From: Verrucomicrobiota bacterium
GTDB taxonomy: Bacteria; Verrucomicrobiota; Verrucomicrobiia; Chthoniobacterales; JAFAMB01
Assembly: GCA_019236035.1 (NCBI GenBank)
Contig: JAFAJU010000298.1
Coordinates: 1 to 16,631 of the forward strand
Reading direction: 5' to 3'
Length of the DNA: 16,631 bases
This document shows, in pieces, positions 8,273-15,925 of the stretch. Positions within the stretch are counted from its first letter, which is position 1. The number at the start of each line of letters is the position of its first letter. The position numbers and the translations under genes are program-made. Under the pieces are notes generated by a model. That model worked only from the letters and a program-made list of their open reading frames with translations. It was not told the DNA's origin and searched no databases.

Positions 8273-10879
8273 ATGAGCGAGCGACGAAAACAGTTTCCGT
8301 TTCTGCAATTCGAACCGAAATGGCAACGACTTTGGGAGGAAAGGCAAACCTTTCATGCGCCAAACCCGGGTGAACCCGGGTTCGATCCAGCGAAGCCCAA
8401 GTTCTATGTGCTTGACATGTTCCCGTATCCCAGCGGTGAAGGACTCCACGTAGGCCACCTGGAAGGCTACACCGCAACCGACATCATCGCTCGATACAAG
8501 CGAATGAAAGGCTTCAATGTGTTGCATCCCATGGGGTGGGATGCATTCGGATTGCCCGCGGAACAATTCGCTATCAAGACGGGACAACATCCGTCGGTCG
8601 CGACTGTCCGCAACATCGAACGCTTCAGAAGCCAGCTCAAAAAAATCGGGTTCAGCTACGACTGGCTGCGCGAAATCAACACGACTGATCCAGGTTATTA
8701 CAAGTGGACCCAATGGATCTTTCTCAAACTATACAATTCCTGGTTCGATCCCAAAGAGAAGGCAGCCCGTCCCATTGACGAGCTTATTGAGCAGAGGGAG
8801 CGAGAATATCCTCACGAATCGGCGGAGGAGCGTCTGGAATTCATCAATAGCCGACGTCTCGCCTACGTCACGGAGGCGCCCGTGAACTGGTGCCCTGACC
8901 TCGGCACCGTCCTGGCCAACGAAGAGGTCGTCGACGGCAAGAGCGAAATTGGAGGGTTTCCCGTGGTGCGGCGACCGATGCGCCAATGGATGTTGCGTAT
9001 CACTGCTTACGCCGATCGCTTACTGGAAGAGCTTGAAGGGCTCGATTGGCAAGAGTCGATCAAAGCTCTGCAACGAAATTGGATCGGCCGCAGCGAGGGC
9101 GCCATGGCGAATTTCGCAGTCGATGGCCTGGAGGAGCTGATTACCGTTTTTACAACCCGTCCAGACACCCTTTTCGGCGCAACCTACGTTGTCCTTGCCC
9201 CTGAGCACCCGTTGGTTAATCGGGTGACAACCGAAGCGCAAAAGGCGGCTGTCGTTGGGTACCAGGAAAGGGTGGCTGCCAAATCTGATCTTGAACGCAC
9301 TGACCTCGCAAAGGAGAAGACCGGCGTTTTTACTGGCGGATTTGCTATTAACCCGGTGAACCAGGAAAAGATTCCGATCTGGATCGCTGACTACGTTCTG
9401 ATCAGCTACGGAACCGGTGCTATCATGGCGGTCCCGGGCCACGACGACCGCGACTTCGAATTCGCTAAGAAATTTGGTATCGATATTCGCTACGTGGTCG
9501 AACCACCAACGCCGACCGAATCCTGTTTTACCGGCGATGGCGTGGCTAAGAACTCCCGGTTTTTGGATGGATTGCCTACCCCGGAGGCGAAACGGAAGAT
9601 TATAGATTGGCTGGAAGCGGAAGGCCTTGGGAGGGGATCGATCACTTACAAGTTGCGGGACTGGCTGTTCTCGCGCCAACGTTATTGGGGTGAACCGTTT
9701 CCGATTATCTGGCGCGACGGCCAGCATCAAGGCCTTCAAGAATCGGATCTCCCGGTTGTTCCTCCCCCGCTCGACGACTACCGACCGACCGGTACGATCG
9801 AACCTCCACTGGCCAAGGCCAAGGAATGGATCACACTTTCCGACGGAGCGACCCGCGAGCTCAACACCATGCCGCAATGGGCTGGATCATGCTGGTATTT
9901 CCTACGATTCACGTCGCCGCACGAGACGAACCGTTTCGTTAATGAAATCGCTGAGCGCTATTGGATGGCTGGCACCGAAGCCCGGAACCATCGGCGCGGT
10001 GGGGTTGATTTGTACGTCGGCGGAACCGAGCACGCGGTGCTCCACCTTTTATACGCGCGGTTCTGGCACAAATTGTTGTACGATCTCAATTACGTTTCCA
10101 CGATCGAACCATTTCAGCGGTTGGTGAACCAGGGGATGATCCTTGGGCAGGACAACCAGAAGATGTCCAAGAGCCGCGGCAACGTCGTGACTCCCGACGA
10201 CATTGTCGAAGAATATGGCGCGGATTCATTGCGCCTCTATGAGATGTTTCTGGGTCCTCTCGAAGCGACCAAGCCCTGGAGCATGAGCGGGGTTGAAGGC
10301 GTTTACCGTTTCCTCGCAAGAGTTTGGCGTCTCGCTATGGATGAGGATCAGGAAGGCGAGTGGAACCTTTCCCCCGCGTTGGCAAGTGTCGAACTGAACC
10401 CGAAACAGCTAAGGATCGTACACGCGACCATAAAGAAGGTCTCCGAAGACACTGAATCGCTCTCTTTCAATACGGCGATCGCGCAGATGATGATCTTCGT
10501 AAATGAATTTACGGGCGCGGAAATCCGGCCGGTGGAGGCCGTTCGCACTTTATTGATCCTTTTGAATCCGTTCGCACCTCATCTCTCTGAAGAGCTGTGG
10601 TGGCGCCTCAACACCGGGTTCGCCGGGTTTGATGGGATGGTCTGCCAGCAGCGCTGGCCCGAGTGGGACCCTCAATTCCTTGCCGAAAACGACGTGGAAA
10701 TTGTAATCCAGGTCAACGGGAAGTTGCGCGACAAGGTTACCGTCCAGAGGGACCTCGAAAATGAAGAGCTGAAGCGAGTGGTGCTTGCTTCCGTGAAGGT
10801 CAAAGAGGCCGCGGGCGACCGACCGGTTCGGAAGGTCATCATTGTTCCAAATAAACTCGCGAACGTTGTGTTGGAGTAA
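8273..10879 (+). CDS. leuS: Leucyl-tRNA synthetase
   Basis: A class I aminoacyl-tRNA synthetase of 868 residues that charges tRNA-Leu with leucine. The bacterial-type HIGH box is in PYPSGEGLHVGH (51-62), and the KMSKS signature is intact at 630-634 (preceded by GQDNQ). The CP1 editing domain is present, with TTRPDT (294-299) and GTGAIMAVPGHDDRD (380-394), so mischarged tRNA should be hydrolysed. The anticodon-binding domain follows, ending with VIQVNGKLRDK and the C-terminal domain. The ATG at 8273 gives the only sensible start, with no obvious Shine-Dalgarno sequence upstream. It stands alone on the plus strand after a divergent intergenic region and is followed by a palindromic repeat 26 bp beyond its TAA. 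Confidence 0.98.
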   Translation: MSERRKQFPFLQFEPKWQRLWEERQTFHAPNPGEPGFDPAKPKFYVLDMFPYPSGEGLHVGHLEGYTATDIIARYKRMKGFNVLHPMGWDAFGLPAEQFAIKTGQHPSVATVRNIERFRSQLKKIGFSYDWLREINTTDPGYYKWTQWIFLKLYNSWFDPKEKAARPIDELIEQREREYPHESAEERLEFINSRRLAYVTEAPVNWCPDLGTVLANEEVVDGKSEIGGFPVVRRPMRQWMLRITAYADRLLEELEGLDWQESIKALQRNWIGRSEGAMANFAVDGLEELITVFTTRPDTLFGATYVVLAPEHPLVNRVTTEAQKAAVVGYQERVAAKSDLERTDLAKEKTGVFTGGFAINPVNQEKIPIWIADYVLISYGTGAIMAVPGHDDRDFEFAKKFGIDIRYVVEPPTPTESCFTGDGVAKNSRFLDGLPTPEAKRKIIDWLEAEGLGRGSITYKLRDWLFSRQRYWGEPFPIIWRDGQHQGLQESDLPVVPPPLDDYRPTGTIEPPLAKAKEWITLSDGATRELNTMPQWAGSCWYFLRFTSPHETNRFVNEIAERYWMAGTEARNHRRGGVDLYVGGTEHAVLHLLYARFWHKLLYDLNYVSTIEPFQRLVNQGMILGQDNQKMSKSRGNVVTPDDIVEEYGADSLRLYEMFLGPLEATKPWSMSGVEGVYRFLARVWRLAMDEDQEGEWNLSPALASVELNPKQLRIVHATIKKVSEDTESLSFNTAIAQMMIFVNEFTGAEIRPVEAVRTLLILLNPFAPHLSEELWWRLNTGFAGFDGMVCQQRWPEWDPQFLAENDVEIVIQVNGKLRDKVTVQRDLENEELKRVVLASVKVKEAAGDRPVRKVIIVPNKLANVVLE

Positions 10880-10905
10880 ATGACTCTGTTAGTTTGACGT
10901 TGTCG

Positions 10906-10970
10906 TGTAGGCGAAGCGTCCCGCTTTGCATCGATCTCATGAAGAAGCAAAGCGAGACGCTTCGCCTACA
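10906..10970. repeat. Long palindromic repeat downstream of leuS
   Basis: Arms 10906-10932 and 10944-10970 (27 bp each) are inverted repeats with two mismatches around an 11-nt loop. The core GGCGAAGCGTC/GACGCTTCGCC is perfect. It starts 26 bp after the leuS stop and 61 bp before the histidinol-phosphatase-like gene. A transcript would form a long stem, but no T tract follows, so it may attenuate transcription or protect the leuS mRNA 3' end rather than be a classic terminator. Nothing else is seen in 10880-11030 except the presumed leader of the next gene. Confidence 0.85.
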
Positions 10971-11030
10971 TCTCGGTTGCGGCTCTGCCGCGCTTGGAAT
11001 CTGCGGTTTCAAATTCGGAATTTAGGTTAA

Positions 11031-11825
11031 ATGAGCGCACCCCGCACCGATTATCACATTCACACGACGCTCTGTCATCATGCGGTGGGGGATCCGATCG
11101 AGTATGTAGAGGCAGCGCGTCGAGCCGGGTTGACCGAGATCGGCTTCGCCGACCATAACCCGATGCCGCAACAATTCGACGCCTGGCGGATGTCGATCGA
11201 CGATCTGCCGCGGTACCTCGACATGGTCCAAGGAGCACGATCGACCGGGTTTTCCGTTCGCCTTGGGCTGGAGTGTGATTTCGTGGCGGGCTACGAATCC
11301 TGGATTGAGGAGCTGGCAGGAAAGGCGCCGTGGGACTACCTCATCGGCAGCGTTCACTACATCGCTCCGGGTTGGGATGTAGACAACCCAAAATACCTGG
11401 CGCGATTCAAACAGTACCCCGTCGAAGAGATCTGGGCGCTGTATTGGAAGCAATACATCCGCTGCATCGAAAGTAGGCTCTTTGATTTTGTCGCTCACCC
11501 GGACTTGGCGAAGAAATTTGGCTATCGACCGGCAGGAGATCTGCGTCGCTATTACGAACCGGTTGTAGAATCTTTGGCTGAGAACGACGTGGCGTTTGAG
11601 ATCAACACAGCCGGCCTTCGCAAAGAGGCGCAGGAGATCTATCCGGCTGCAGGTTTTGTTGAGCTCGCAAAACAAGCCGGGGTCCCGATGTTGATCAATT
11701 CCGATGCGCATGCCCCTGAAGAGGTTGCGTACGGGTTCGAGCCTGCAAGAGATCTGGCTCGCCGGGCCGGCTATTCGAAGGTCTGCCGCTTCGAGCAACG
11801 CCAGCGCATCGAAGTTTCCTTATGA
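11031..11825 (+). CDS. PHP-domain histidinol-phosphatase-like protein (HisJ/HisK type)
   Basis: A 264-residue polymerase-and-histidinol-phosphatase (PHP) domain protein. Metal-binding residues of the fold are visible: HIH (9-11), H16 or H17, DHNP (41-44), E81, H109 (in GSVHY), a further AHPD and D225/H227 in NSDAH (223-227). HisJ-type enzymes remove phosphate from L-histidinol phosphate in histidine synthesis, and the layout and length match them well. However, no other his genes are nearby, and PHP phosphatases with other substrates exist, so the substrate is inferred. An AGG about 5 nt before the ATG is a weak ribosome-binding site. The gene overlaps folP by ATGA, suggesting translational coupling. 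Confidence 0.85.
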   Translation: MSAPRTDYHIHTTLCHHAVGDPIEYVEAARRAGLTEIGFADHNPMPQQFDAWRMSIDDLPRYLDMVQGARSTGFSVRLGLECDFVAGYESWIEELAGKAPWDYLIGSVHYIAPGWDVDNPKYLARFKQYPVEEIWALYWKQYIRCIESRLFDFVAHPDLAKKFGYRPAGDLRRYYEPVVESLAENDVAFEINTAGLRKEAQEIYPAAGFVELAKQAGVPMLINSDAHAPEEVAYGFEPARDLARRAGYSKVCRFEQRQRIEVSL

Positions 11826-12700
11826 TTCTGACCGCGCGGGGTCGGATTGTAGAGTTTCCTCGTCGTCCATTGATCATGGGGATCGTGAACATCAACAATG
11901 ATTCGTTCGCCGGAGACGGCTCCCTGGACATCAACCGAGCCATTGAAACCGCACGAAGCCACGTCCTTTCCGGTGCCGACATCATCGACGTCGGTGGTGA
12001 GAGCGCGCGAACGAATCGCCCGGCAATCGATGAAGATGTGGAGGTCGCCCGAGTCAGACCGTTCCTCGAGCGCTTTCACGAATCTTACGCTGGAGCAACG
12101 CCGCTCGATGGATCACAGCTATTCCCCCCGTTGCTCTCGATTAACACCTGGCGGCCGCGAGTTGCCCAGGCGACGCTCCGGGTCTGTGGCCACCTGTTGA
12201 ATGATATGAGCGCTCTTCCGACCGACGAAAACGCGGTGATCGCCGCAAAATTTGGGGCTGGTCTTCTGATCATGCATTCGGTCGGGTTACCAAAACAGAA
12301 GCACACGCATGTCCAGTACCCAGACATACTCTCTACGCTGGATAGCTTCTTCGAGCAGAAGATAGGCCAAGCAATCGGCGCTGGTCTCCAGAGAGAAGCG
12401 CTCGTGCTCGATCCCGGCATCGATTTTGCCAAGCAAAGACCGGATAACATCCGGATCCTTCGAGGATTAGAACGGCTCCAACATTTTGAGCGCCCGATTC
12501 TGCTTCCAGTTTCCCGTAAAACGGTGATTGGCGACGTCCTCGGAATTACTAACCCGGCAGATCGCGATGCCGGAACGATTGCTTGCGTCGTCGCGGGCAC
12601 GTTGCGCGGTGCCTCGTTGTTTCGTGTGCACAATGTTCACGCTGTATTCCAAGCGCTCAGCGTCATTTATCCAATCGTAGGTGATCTACCGATCGGGTGA
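11822..12700 (+). CDS. folP: Divergent dihydropteroate synthase
   Basis: A 292-residue TIM-barrel protein of the dihydropteroate synthase family, which joins pterin pyrophosphate and p-aminobenzoate in folate synthesis. Recognisable blocks are MGIVNINNDSF (19-29), DVGGESARTNR (56-66), SINTW (106-110), LLND (125-128), DPGIDF (197-202), SRK (231-233) and RVH (268-270). Pterin-site Asn127, Asp197, Lys233 and the Arg/His pair are kept. Three usual positions differ: the loop-1 NxTPDSF Pro is Asn, the Thr of GGESTR is Ala62, and the Asp of SIDT is Asn108. It may be a lineage-specific true FolP, or a paralogue or pterin-binding relative. The start is set by the ATGA overlap with the upstream phosphatase gene. 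An inverted repeat follows its TGA. Confidence 0.85.
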   Translation: MILTARGRIVEFPRRPLIMGIVNINNDSFAGDGSLDINRAIETARSHVLSGADIIDVGGESARTNRPAIDEDVEVARVRPFLERFHESYAGATPLDGSQLFPPLLSINTWRPRVAQATLRVCGHLLNDMSALPTDENAVIAAKFGAGLLIMHSVGLPKQKHTHVQYPDILSTLDSFFEQKIGQAIGAGLQREALVLDPGIDFAKQRPDNIRILRGLERLQHFERPILLPVSRKTVIGDVLGITNPADRDAGTIACVVAGTLRGASLFRVHNVHAVFQALSVIYPIVGDLPIG

Positions 12701-12716
12701 GGTTAGGTGAACCGTG

Positions 12717-12862
12717 CTCGTCCTTATGGTAGCTCGTGCTCGATCGGCCATCGGCGCCGAGAAGAGGGCCCTCCATCTTTCCGCAACTGTTTTGTCCCGG
12801 CGAGCGCGGCAGCGGAGCGGAGCTTTTCTCGAGCACGAGCACGAGCACGGGCATAAGGACGA
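12717..12862. repeat. Element bounded by inverted hexamer arrays (GAGCAC/GTGCTC)
   Basis: Left arm 12718-12743 and right arm 12829-12862 are inverted relative to each other. They share an outer 11-bp block (TCGTCCTTATG) and an inner 12-bp block (GCTCGTGCTCGA). The right arm holds 8 nt more between the two blocks, adding to a tandem GAGCAC array (12831-12850). The 85-bp centre has no gene and contains a short AGGGCCCT palindrome. The element fills most of the gap between convergent folP and the lytic transglycosylase gene and could terminate transcription from both sides. Its organisation resembles the element at 16337-16495. The rest of 12701-12899 shows nothing else. Confidence 0.75.
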
Positions 12863-12899
12863 TTCCCCAACTTCGGGATCCTGGTTAAATTGCAGGCCC

Positions 12900-13577
12900 C
12901 TAGGACGAGCCCTGATCTCCTGCCACCAGCGGCCCGCGCCGTTTGTAAAAGTCATACCGCGACAAAATCGTTCTCACGTATCGCGCTGTGGACGGAAAAT
13001 CGATGCTATCCTGGAAGGTTTGAGCCGTAACCGGTTGGCCCTTCTGAACCGCCGTACGGACCCAGCGATCCACTCTGCTTCTGCCGGCATTGTATTCCGC
13101 AAGCGCGAAGGGAACGGCGTCGTCCTCGCCATTCCAACGTTGGACTGCCTTACTCAGATACCAAGTTCCGACCTGCAAGTTTATCTCCGGAACGAGCAAT
13201 TGTTCCGGATGCGGGTCCGGCAACCCTTTCGCAGCCGCCCAATCTCGCGCGGCGAACTCCGAAACCTGCATCAGACCACGTTCACCATTGCGACCGATCA
13301 TGTCCGCCTGAAATCGGCTTTCTCTCCAGACGACAGCTTTGATCAAGCGAGGATCCAAATCGTATTCGCGTGCTACCTTCACGATCAGGGAATCGAATCG
13401 CCGATAGTCCGTCCAGTCTTTTAACTCGCGCAGGACATAGACCGGATCATGGGATCGAAGCGCCAGATAAGCGACCGCGGTCACACATGACAGCAAGAGC
13501 ACAAGGCCGACCTTCAGGAGGAATAGGCCTGCCACTCCCCACCGACTGTTCTGATTTTGACTTTGCTCGAAAGCCAT
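12900..13577 (-). CDS. Membrane-anchored lytic transglycosylase (GH23, SLT domain)
   Basis: A 225-residue protein with a short cytoplasmic N-terminus, one hydrophobic segment (about 14-40) that would act as signal anchor, and a Slt70-like catalytic domain in the periplasm. The catalytic glutamate is E86 in WRESRF. It is followed by GERGLMQV (98-105), the conserved GTWYL helix and ALAEYNAG near residue 165, the standard GH23 motif order. Such enzymes cleave the MurNAc-GlcNAc bond of peptidoglycan with 1,6-anhydro product formation. The ATG at 13577 has no clear ribosome-binding site and lies only 18 bp from the divergent priA start. It is convergent with folP across a repeat element. The compact size resembles MltE- or Slt-like minimal enzymes, and the exact class is not resolved. 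Confidence 0.9.
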   Translation of the reverse strand: MAFEQSQNQNSRWGVAGLFLLKVGLVLLLSCVTAVAYLALRSHDPVYVLRELKDWTDYRRFDSLIVKVAREYDLDPRLIKAVVWRESRFQADMIGRNGERGLMQVSEFAARDWAAAKGLPDPHPEQLLVPEINLQVGTWYLSKAVQRWNGEDDAVPFALAEYNAGRSRVDRWVRTAVQKGQPVTAQTFQDSIDFPSTARYVRTILSRYDFYKRRGPLVAGDQGSS

Positions 13578-13595
13578 TAGACTACGACAATCATC

Positions 13596-15812
13596 ATGCA
13601 GCTGTACGCGCGAGTCATCACCGATGATCCCACGGCTAAAGAACTAGATTACTCCATCCCTGAGTCTTTTACCGGCAAAGTTCACGTCGGTTCGCGAGTT
13701 AAGGTTCCGGTACGCTCGCGCGAAATACTAGCAACCGTCGTTGCGCTCGTCGACACTCCGTCAGTACCGGCGCCAAAATGCGTCGCGGCTCTTATCTCGG
13801 AGAGTCCTATTCTGAACAAGTCGTTGTTAGCGCTGGCGCGTTGGATGGCGGAATACTATTGCTGTTCGGTCGAAGCCGCGATTCGCTCTGTCTTGCCGCA
13901 AGTGATCAGAAAGGCCGAGCTTGGCTTTAAGCGAGAACGGATTGTTTCGGTCAACAACGCGATTGCGGAGGAGGAATTTAAAAAGTTCGCGACGAAGGCC
14001 CCCCGCCAAGCAGAAGTATTGCGATTCGCGATCGAGGTCGCCGAGCCACTCCGCTGGAGGGAATTGCAACTGCGCGCAGCCACCACGGACCGGACCATCC
14101 AGCATTTGGTGGACCGCGGCCTGCTACGAGTCGAACTTGAAACCGCTGACCGCGACCCGTACGCCAACGAACGGTTTGTTCAAAGCACCGCCTTCGAATT
14201 GAATTCGGGCCAGAAACAGGCTTTGGAAATTGTTGTAGAGTCCATCAAAGCCAAGGATAGCCGGCCGATCCTTCTGCACGGAATCACCGGCAGCGGCAAA
14301 ACCGAGGTTTATCTGCAGGCGATCGATCTTTGCCTGCGGCAGGGGTTTAGCGCGCTGGTGCTGGTACCGGAAATATCGCTGACACCCCAAACCGTCGAAC
14401 ACTTCAAGATGCGATTTCAGTCCGAATTGATCGCGGTGCTGCACAGCCACCTCTCGGCGGGTGAACGTCACGATGAGTGGCACAAACTCAACAGTGGCAG
14501 AGCCCGAGTCGCGATCGGCGCGCGAAGTGCCGTCTTCGCCCCTGTTCAGCGCCTCGGTCTAATCGTGGTCGACGAGGAACATGAGACATCCTACAAACAG
14601 GAAGAAGCGCCGCGGTATCACGCACGCGACCTGGCTGTCGTGCGTGCCCAACTCGATCAATGCGCAATTCTGCTGGGTAGCGCGACCCCGTCTCTGGAGA
14701 GCTACCAGAACGCCAAGAACGGGAAATACCGGCTCGTTCACTTAGCCTCGCGCGTCGATGACCGCCAGCTCCCGCTGATACGGGTGGTCGATATGCGGCA
14801 AGAATATCTGAAACAAAAACATCTCCCTCTAATCTCGACCACCCTGGCAAACGCGATCGAAACGCGACTTGCCAAAAAGGAGCAGACAATCCTGTTCTTG
14901 AACCGGCGCGGGTTCGCCACTTCACTGGTTTGCAATCAGTGCGGCTACGTATGCGAATGTCCAAACTGCAGCGTCGCGCTCACTTTCCATCTCGGTGAAA
15001 ATCGGCTCAAGTGCCATTTATGCGGCCATATCGCGCTGGCACCGCGTAAATGTCCGAAATGCTCCGACCCATCTATCCGATTTGCAGGATACGGAACCGA
15101 GAAAGTCGAAGGTGCCACCCAAAAGATTTTTCCGTCGGCAACGGTGGCAAGAATGGACGCCGATTCGATGACGCGAAAAGATGCTTACCGCCAGATTTTG
15201 CAAGCATTCCGTATCGGTAAAATCGATATTCTGGTCGGGACACAAATGATCGCTAAAGGGCTGGATTTTCCAAACGTGACGCTGGTGGGCATCATCAATG
15301 CCGATATCGGATTGCACATGCCAGATTTTCGAGCTGGCGAACGGACGTTTCAGCTCTTGACCCAGGTCGCCGGCCGCGCCGGTCGAGGCGACATGGCGGG
15401 CGAAGTCTATGTTCAGAGTTCGACCCCATTTAGTCCCTCTATCCAGTTCGCGCGGCATCATAATTTTGAGGGGTTCTGGGAGCAGGAAATTGAGTTTCGG
15501 GAGCGGTGTGAGTACCCCCCTTTTGTCCATTTGCTCATGGTCCATATCCGTTCTGAACATCAACGGCGCGCGCAATTTACGGCGGAAACCATCCATCGCC
15601 GGATAAACGACCAGCTGGAAGCGGGTGTGACCCTTCATCCGGTGGTGCCGGCCCCGATCGAACGGTCCAAAGGATACTATCGATACCAGATTCTCCTACG
15701 AACGAAGTCGATCCGTCGCCTTAGCAAGAACATCCGGTCGACCATCGAAAAGCTGACATTTCCCGACGATGTCCATGTGTCGGTAGACGTCGATCCATAT
15801 CAACTTTTGTAG
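13596..15812 (+). CDS. priA: Primosomal protein N', replication-restart helicase PriA
   Basis: A 738-residue superfamily 2 DNA helicase that recognises stalled forks and reloads the replicative helicase. The N-terminal 3'-DNA-binding domain starts MQLYARVITD. The helicase core has Walker A GITGSGKT (229-236) and Walker B DEEH (326-329). The PriA zinc region carries eight cysteines at 446, 449, 455, 458, 473, 476, 486 and 489, with spacing identical to the E. coli protein. The C-terminal helicase lobe shows GTQMIAKGLDFP and QVAGRAGRG. Length matches the family (E. coli 732). The ATG at 13596 has no visible Shine-Dalgarno sequence. The promoter must lie inside the divergent lytic transglycosylase gene or the 18-bp gap, unless the transcript is leaderless. 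Confidence 0.97.
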   Translation: MQLYARVITDDPTAKELDYSIPESFTGKVHVGSRVKVPVRSREILATVVALVDTPSVPAPKCVAALISESPILNKSLLALARWMAEYYCCSVEAAIRSVLPQVIRKAELGFKRERIVSVNNAIAEEEFKKFATKAPRQAEVLRFAIEVAEPLRWRELQLRAATTDRTIQHLVDRGLLRVELETADRDPYANERFVQSTAFELNSGQKQALEIVVESIKAKDSRPILLHGITGSGKTEVYLQAIDLCLRQGFSALVLVPEISLTPQTVEHFKMRFQSELIAVLHSHLSAGERHDEWHKLNSGRARVAIGARSAVFAPVQRLGLIVVDEEHETSYKQEEAPRYHARDLAVVRAQLDQCAILLGSATPSLESYQNAKNGKYRLVHLASRVDDRQLPLIRVVDMRQEYLKQKHLPLISTTLANAIETRLAKKEQTILFLNRRGFATSLVCNQCGYVCECPNCSVALTFHLGENRLKCHLCGHIALAPRKCPKCSDPSIRFAGYGTEKVEGATQKIFPSATVARMDADSMTRKDAYRQILQAFRIGKIDILVGTQMIAKGLDFPNVTLVGIINADIGLHMPDFRAGERTFQLLTQVAGRAGRGDMAGEVYVQSSTPFSPSIQFARHHNFEGFWEQEIEFRERCEYPPFVHLLMVHIRSEHQRRAQFTAETIHRRINDQLEAGVTLHPVVPAPIERSKGYYRYQILLRTKSIRRLSKNIRSTIEKLTFPDDVHVSVDVDPYQLL

Positions 15813-15827
15813 AAAGGCTCGGTTGGG

Positions 15828-15925
15828 CGCGGGCATGTGCACCCGCGTGGCCCGCGTCTACCGGCTTGGGAGCACATCCACGTCATTGAGACGTGCGACG
15901 CCGGTCGCGCGGGAGCGCGCCCCTA
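15828..15925. repeat. Cluster of GC-rich palindromes downstream of priA
   Basis: This stretch between convergent priA and the small hypothetical gene contains several short palindromes: GCGGG/CCCGC around 15829-15846, CACGTC/GACGTG (15879-15884 and 15890-15895, 5-nt loop), and GCGC-gggа-type symmetry at 15906-15920. Two similar sub-units end in CTACCGG (15858-15864) and CTACCGA (15923-15929), suggesting diverged tandem copies. The stop codon TAG of the hypothetical gene (15925-15923) lies at the edge of the second sub-unit. It probably belongs to the same class of intergenic repeats as those after leuS and the phosphoesterase gene, and may double as a bidirectional transcription end. Confidence 0.55.

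Noticed and set aside
8361..8382. A palindromic AACCCGGGT duplication near the start of leuS
   Set aside because: It encodes the Pro/Gly-rich NPGEPGF stretch that is normal before the first catalytic block of LeuS, so coding constraint is a sufficient explanation.
9020..9877. A 285-codon open frame antisense to leuS
   Set aside because: leuS carries all catalytic and editing motifs over this interval. The antisense frame shows no domain and is explained by the codon bias of leuS.
11022..11798. A 258-codon open frame antisense to the histidinol-phosphatase-like gene
   Set aside because: The plus strand encodes an intact PHP domain with its metal ligands; the antisense product has no recognisable motif.
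12714..13424. A 236-codon open frame on the plus strand opposite the lytic transglycosylase gene
   Set aside because: It begins inside the hexamer repeat element and is antisense to a gene with complete GH23 motifs. Its own translation is Arg-rich with no recognisable domain.
15018..15638. A 206-codon open frame antisense to priA
   Set aside because: It lies wholly over the PriA zinc region and helicase lobe and has no domain of its own.
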